NCBI RefSeq assembly: GCF_031119335.1
Contig: NZ_JAVHXT010000006.1
Span: 124,001 to 188,000, forward strand
Reading direction: 5' to 3'
Length of the DNA stretch: 64,000 bases
Origin: Pedobacter sp.
GTDB taxonomy: Bacteria > Bacteroidota > Bacteroidia > Sphingobacteriales > Sphingobacteriaceae
In this document: positions 60,529-64,000 of the stretch, piece after piece
How the letters are laid out: the number at the start of each line of letters is the position of its first letter
Position numbering within the stretch: the first letter of the stretch is position 1
Notes under the pieces: generated by a model
Databases searched by the model: none
Told to the model about the DNA's origin: nothing
The model's input: the letters and a program-made list of their open reading frames with translations, nothing else
Made by a program: the position numbers and the translations under genes

Positions 60529-63330
60529 CTAGAATGTGTAGTTAAGGTTAACACCTATATTCATTCCTCGCTTGTACTGATTGTAAGGAAGATTATTATT
60601 TTCATACTCCTGTTGGAATTTGATATCCGGATTGAGGATATTACCAAAGTTGAAATCCAAGCCTATCTTATTGTTCAATTTTGTATTGATGATAAAATCT
60701 AAAGTATTCACAGGCATTTCATAGATATCACCCGCTTGTTGTGCTCCCGCAGCAAACAAACGTTTACCAAAAACATTGTAAGCTAAAGTAAATGTCGTGT
60801 TAGATTTAGCCGACCAGTTGTGCTTGTAGCTATAATCAAAATTGATTAAATATGGAGATGCACCAAATAAAGGCCTCGAAGTGTTTGTAGGCGCAATTGG
60901 CGTAGCAGAATTATTAATCGTTTCTTGGCTGATGTCGATTTTACTATAGATGTATGAAGCGTTAAAGCCTAGTGACATATTTTGTAAAGCTTTTGATGAT
61001 GATGAGAATAAAGCCCCAATATTTCTGTTATATTCTACTTCAACTCCAGCTAACATTGCGTTATCGGTATTGATGTATGTAAATAATGGATCGGCAGAAA
61101 CCACTTGACTTAACTCGATGGGTTTATCAATATATTTTCCAAATAAACTTACTGCAAAGATCTCACCGCTAGAAGGATAGATTTCATATTTCAAATCAAC
61201 ATTGTAGTTATCGCTATTTATCAAATTTGGATTACCTTCACCTTCAGCTATACCAAAACCAACGTTGTATCTAAATGGTGCAGCCTCCACAAATTGCGGA
61301 CGAGAAATAGTCTTACTCGCTGCGAACAACACGTTAGATTTATCATCAAGCGCATACTTCAAAGTCAATGCCGGCAATATATCTAAGCCATCAATTGTTT
61401 TAACCCTAAAAGGAGAATCGTAAGTTTGGCTACCTAATTTGTAGTAAGTGTTTTGTTCAGAATACTCTGCTCTTATACCAGCAATTAATTTTAGCTTCTT
61501 ATTAAATTCGAAGTTGAAGTTCACAAACGAAGCTGCAATCATCAAATCTGCTTCATAGTTATTTGGCGCATAATAAGATTCATCGTATCTAAATGAGTTT
61601 TCATCGTTACCGCTTCCTAAATTGTTATCGTTCAAATAAAGATCTACTTGGTTTAAATTAAATACAGGATTTAGACCAATTTTCGTTTCAAATTGTCTTG
61701 AATTGAAAACCCTAGATTTGTACCTGCCTTGAAAACCGAATTGCAAAGTTTTAAAAGCTGACTCAGTATTTTTTGATTTTAGCTCAGCAGTGATATTACC
61801 CGAGAAATCATCCTCATTCAAGTCTGCAAAAAACCTGTGGTTATCACTATTGTTAAGTTTCAAAAATGAATAAGTAGAAGTTTTATTATCGATAAAAGTA
61901 TTTTGAACCCTATCTGGCGTACTTCCGGTAATGTTTGTATAACCTAAAGTATATTTCAAATTGAAACGTTCACTAAAGTTATTTGTACCAGAAAACTGTC
62001 CGGTTAATAATGAATTTTGTACATAAGCATTTCTTCTAGCGTAGATATCACCACTTAAATCGGCCTTAAAACCTTGCTGGTTGAAAATATCATTACCAGA
62101 ATCATTAACAAACATACCAGTTACACTGTAGCTGCTCTTGCTTCCTGGTTTGTAATATAAGTTCAACAATGCAGAAGTATTCGTTGTAAAACTGAAACGT
62201 TCTGTTTGGTATAAATAATCTGGCGCTTGCTGTGCGTTATAAATTGCACTGATACCATCGTTAAAACGAAGATCATTTTTATACCCTAAACTTGCCAAGT
62301 AGCCAAATTTTCTGTTGTTGCCTAAATCGTACGAGTCGCCTCCAGATAATGAGAAACCTGTAGCTACCGGCGCTGTAATAGTTTCTGGCGACCATTTAGT
62401 TGCAAAATTCGGCTTTAAGTTAGGGCGCTCTGCAGATCTGTAGATACGCATATTATCAATAGCTTGCGGCATTGCTCTCTCACCTCTGTCAAAACCTGTA
62501 AAGTTCAAAAAGCTTCTTTGGGTGGTGTAAAAATCCTTCCCAGTGGTGATAGAATTATATCCGCTAGATAAGCCAACTTTAAAAAAGCCTTGCTCTGGAT
62601 AATCTTTAGTTACGATATCGATAGAACCTCCTGAGAAATCGCCATACAATTCTGGAGAATAAGATTTAGTTACACCAATATTTTTAACTACCGAAGTAGG
62701 GAAAATATCTAAAGGAATTAACTTCAAATCTGGATTAGTAGAAGGAATTGGCAATCCGTTTAAAGTAGTATTGTTGTAACGATCTCCTAAACCTCTTACG
62801 AAAACGTTTTTATTGCCAACCATTGATACGCCAGCAATCTTACTTACACCTTCTGCAACATTAGATAAACCTTTACGACTTAACTCCTGTGCTCCAATTT
62901 TTTGAACTACTAAAGTCGAGTTTTTACGTTCTGCCAGTAAGGCATTGCTAGATTCTTTATTTGCTTTACCTGCAATTACAACTTGGTTTAAAGTAGAGCT
63001 AGATTCTTCTAGAGCAACGTTTAGGGTTGTTGTTGCACCTTCTTTTACTTCAACCAATTTAATTGTGGTTGGAAGGTAACTCACATAAGAAACTTCTATG
63101 GTGTATTTTCCTGCTGCCAGACCTCCGATACTGTACTTTCCGTTAACATCAGTACCAGCAACTTTATTTGCACCTACCACTTTAACGGCGGCGCTAATCA
63201 GCGTTTCGCCAGTTTTTTTATCTGTTACAGTTCCTGCAATTTTTCCTGTTCCCTGTGCGAAAACAAGTACACTGCCTAACACGAACATGATGGTTAGTAG
63301 TGCTTTTTTTAGAGTTAATTGTGATTTCAA
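60529..63330 (-). CDS. TonB-dependent outer-membrane receptor
   Basis: The 933-residue protein has a signal peptide (about 1-25), a carboxypeptidase-regulatory-like domain (about 29-110, GTVTDKKTGETLISAAVKV), a plug (about 130-245, with FVRGLGDRYNNTTLNGLPIP) and a beta barrel ending LNYTF. It lacks an STN domain, so it does not signal to a FecR protein, and no SusD partner is present. Seven TTA boxes in 11-bp phase sit directly upstream of a perfect -7 element, pointing to activation by a PhoB-like regulator. It would import a ligand handled with the downstream beta-helix lipoprotein. Confidence 0.92.
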   Translation of the reverse strand: MKSQLTLKKALLTIMFVLGSVLVFAQGTGKIAGTVTDKKTGETLISAAVKVVGANKVAGTDVNGKYSIGGLAAGKYTIEVSYVSYLPTTIKLVEVKEGATTTLNVALEESSSTLNQVVIAGKANKESSNALLAERKNSTLVVQKIGAQELSRKGLSNVAEGVSKIAGVSMVGNKNVFVRGLGDRYNNTTLNGLPIPSTNPDLKLIPLDIFPTSVVKNIGVTKSYSPELYGDFSGGSIDIVTKDYPEQGFFKVGLSSGYNSITTGKDFYTTQRSFLNFTGFDRGERAMPQAIDNMRIYRSAERPNLKPNFATKWSPETITAPVATGFSLSGGDSYDLGNNRKFGYLASLGYKNDLRFNDGISAIYNAQQAPDYLYQTERFSFTTNTSALLNLYYKPGSKSSYSVTGMFVNDSGNDIFNQQGFKADLSGDIYARRNAYVQNSLLTGQFSGTNNFSERFNLKYTLGYTNITGSTPDRVQNTFIDNKTSTYSFLKLNNSDNHRFFADLNEDDFSGNITAELKSKNTESAFKTLQFGFQGRYKSRVFNSRQFETKIGLNPVFNLNQVDLYLNDNNLGSGNDENSFRYDESYYAPNNYEADLMIAASFVNFNFEFNKKLKLIAGIRAEYSEQNTYYKLGSQTYDSPFRVKTIDGLDILPALTLKYALDDKSNVLFAASKTISRPQFVEAAPFRYNVGFGIAEGEGNPNLINSDNYNVDLKYEIYPSSGEIFAVSLFGKYIDKPIELSQVVSADPLFTYINTDNAMLAGVEVEYNRNIGALFSSSSKALQNMSLGFNASYIYSKIDISQETINNSATPIAPTNTSRPLFGASPYLINFDYSYKHNWSAKSNTTFTLAYNVFGKRLFAAGAQQAGDIYEMPVNTLDFIINTKLNNKIGLDFNFGNILNPDIKFQQEYENNNLPYNQYKRGMNIGVNLNYTF

Positions 63331-63352
63331 TTTGCCTTATTTTTAATTAGGG

Positions 63353-63360
63353 CAAAACTA
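63353..63360 (-). promoter_or_regulatory. -7 promoter element of the TonB receptor gene
   Basis: TAGTTTTG on the minus strand matches TAnnTTTG exactly and ends 23 bp before the start codon. There is no TTG at the -33 distance; instead the phased box array begins at the next base, as in activator-dependent promoters. Confidence 0.6.
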
Positions 63361-63431
63361 TTACCACAATGTTAGCTTCATGTTAGCTTGAAATTACCAT
63401 TTGTTTACCGGCAGGTTAATAAATTGTTAAA
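63361..63431 (-). promoter_or_regulatory. Seven TTA boxes at exact 11-bp spacing (Pho-box-like array)
   Basis: On the plus strand TTA occurs at 63361, 63372, 63383, 63394, 63405, 63416 and 63427, each 11 bp apart, in the contexts TTACC, TTAGC, TTAGC, TTACC, TTACC, TTAAT and TTAAA. The best units read TGTTAGC. An 11-bp direct-repeat period is the defining feature of PhoB/PhoP binding sites. Confidence 0.65.
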
Positions 63432-63464
63432 CACCGCCGGTATCGCTTTTGGAGAGCGTTTCAA

Positions 63465-63977
63465 TTAATATTTTAAGCCGATTTTCTTGCATATAAAGTG
63501 CAATAACCAAATTGGGCCAATTAACAAAAACTTAACATCTTCTAAAAATGACGGCTTCTTACCTTCTATTTTATGACCGATAAATTGACCAACCCAAGCG
63601 AGTACAAATATGCCTGCGTAAATGCCGTAAGCCGTTGCACTACCTAAACCTACAAGTAATTCTATTTTCACAATTACAAAGCTCATTGCCGATACTACCC
63701 AAATCATCAGGAAAAACAAAACCGGCGATAGTGTAAAATAGTAATACAGTGAAAAAGCAAGTAAGAAAGATGCCCAGTTAAGGAAGGTTTGGTATTGTCC
63801 CAAGAAATCTAGCTTAGGAAATGGAATTTGCCAAACTAAGCCTAACAGACTGAAGACAATTAGAGGAACACAAATCCAATGGATCAATTTATTGGTATGA
63901 TCTTGATGGCTTTCTGCATATTTATCGAATAAGATATCTATAGGCTTTCTTTCTGGCGCTTTTACAGTCTTGCTCAT
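63465..63977 (-). CDS. Mpo1-like (DUF962) membrane protein
   Basis: The 170-residue protein has four hydrophobic helices and the conserved histidine pattern of the DUF962/Mpo1 family: YAESHQDHTNKLIHWICVP (about 15-33) and FIGHKIEGKKPSFLED (about 132-147). In yeast Mpo1 is an iron-dependent dioxygenase that alpha-oxidises 2-hydroxy fatty acids made from sphingoid bases. Sphingobacteriaceae make sphingolipids, so a similar activity is plausible. It starts 23 bp from the right edge and has no visible operon partner. Confidence 0.88.
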   Translation of the reverse strand: MSKTVKAPERKPIDILFDKYAESHQDHTNKLIHWICVPLIVFSLLGLVWQIPFPKLDFLGQYQTFLNWASFLLAFSLYYYFTLSPVLFFLMIWVVSAMSFVIVKIELLVGLGSATAYGIYAGIFVLAWVGQFIGHKIEGKKPSFLEDVKFLLIGPIWLLHFICKKIGLKY

Positions 63978-64000
63978 AGCTGGTTAATTTTGGTTTTGTA

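Overview
The window comes from a member of the Bacteroidota, most likely a Sphingobacteriaceae species close to Pedobacter. The evidence is a SusC/SusD pair controlled by an ECF sigma factor and a FecR-type anti-sigma factor, a Bacteroidota-style FtsL-like protein downstream of mraZ-rsmH, a NusG-like UpxY protein in the polysaccharide locus, promoter -7 elements of the TAnnTTTG type, weak or absent Shine-Dalgarno sequences, and many short GC-rich palindromic repeats between genes.

Layout. 1-2003 (minus): start of the division and cell-wall cluster (mraZ, rsmH, ftsL-like, start of ftsI). 2433-5199 (minus): glycolytic pgk, a GNAT acetyltransferase and gap. 5298-7406 (minus): a WecA/MraY-type initiating sugar-phosphate transferase and a GT2 glycosyltransferase. 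7981-28856 (plus): a long surface polysaccharide locus with Wza-like lipoprotein, Wzc-like tyrosine kinase, UpxY-like antiterminator, Wzm/Wzt ABC exporter, about eleven glycosyltransferases, two methyltransferases, two acyltransferases and a Wzy-like polymerase. From the last third of wzt onward the DNA is visibly AT-richer, which suggests an exchangeable serotype cassette. 28906-33962 (plus): M3 oligoendopeptidase, a small GIY-YIG nuclease between two 121-bp repeats, and an APC-family amino acid permease. 34046-38470 (plus): two glycosyltransferases, an exosortase and a carbamoyltransferase. 38584-40558 (minus): obgE, adk and tRNA-Arg(ACG).

41278-53946 (minus): an ECF sigma - FecR - SusC - SusD - DUF4843 - PKD-like - TlpA-like - trypsin-like protease locus. 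It has no glycoside hydrolase, so a peptide or protein nutrient is more likely than a glycan. A textbook terminator facing the wrong way between fecR and susC, with a matching promoter, suggests a small antisense RNA over the susC leader. 54046-57471: apt, a helix-hairpin-helix protein and an OlsF-like fused acyltransferase. 57814-63330: a secreted transglutaminase-like protein convergent with a TonB receptor and beta-helix lipoprotein operon. Both outer promoters of this block carry TTA-containing boxes with 11-bp spacing, seven in exact phase before the receptor, as in a Pho box. 63465-63977 (minus): an Mpo1-like (DUF962) membrane protein.

The most noteworthy points are the shared Pho-box-like arrays, the candidate SusC antisense RNA, the exosortase module with no visible substrate, the repeat-flanked GIY-YIG gene, and a glycosyltransferase interrupted at a canonical -1 slippery heptamer. 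All functional statements rest on reading the sequence and on family knowledge; no database search was run.
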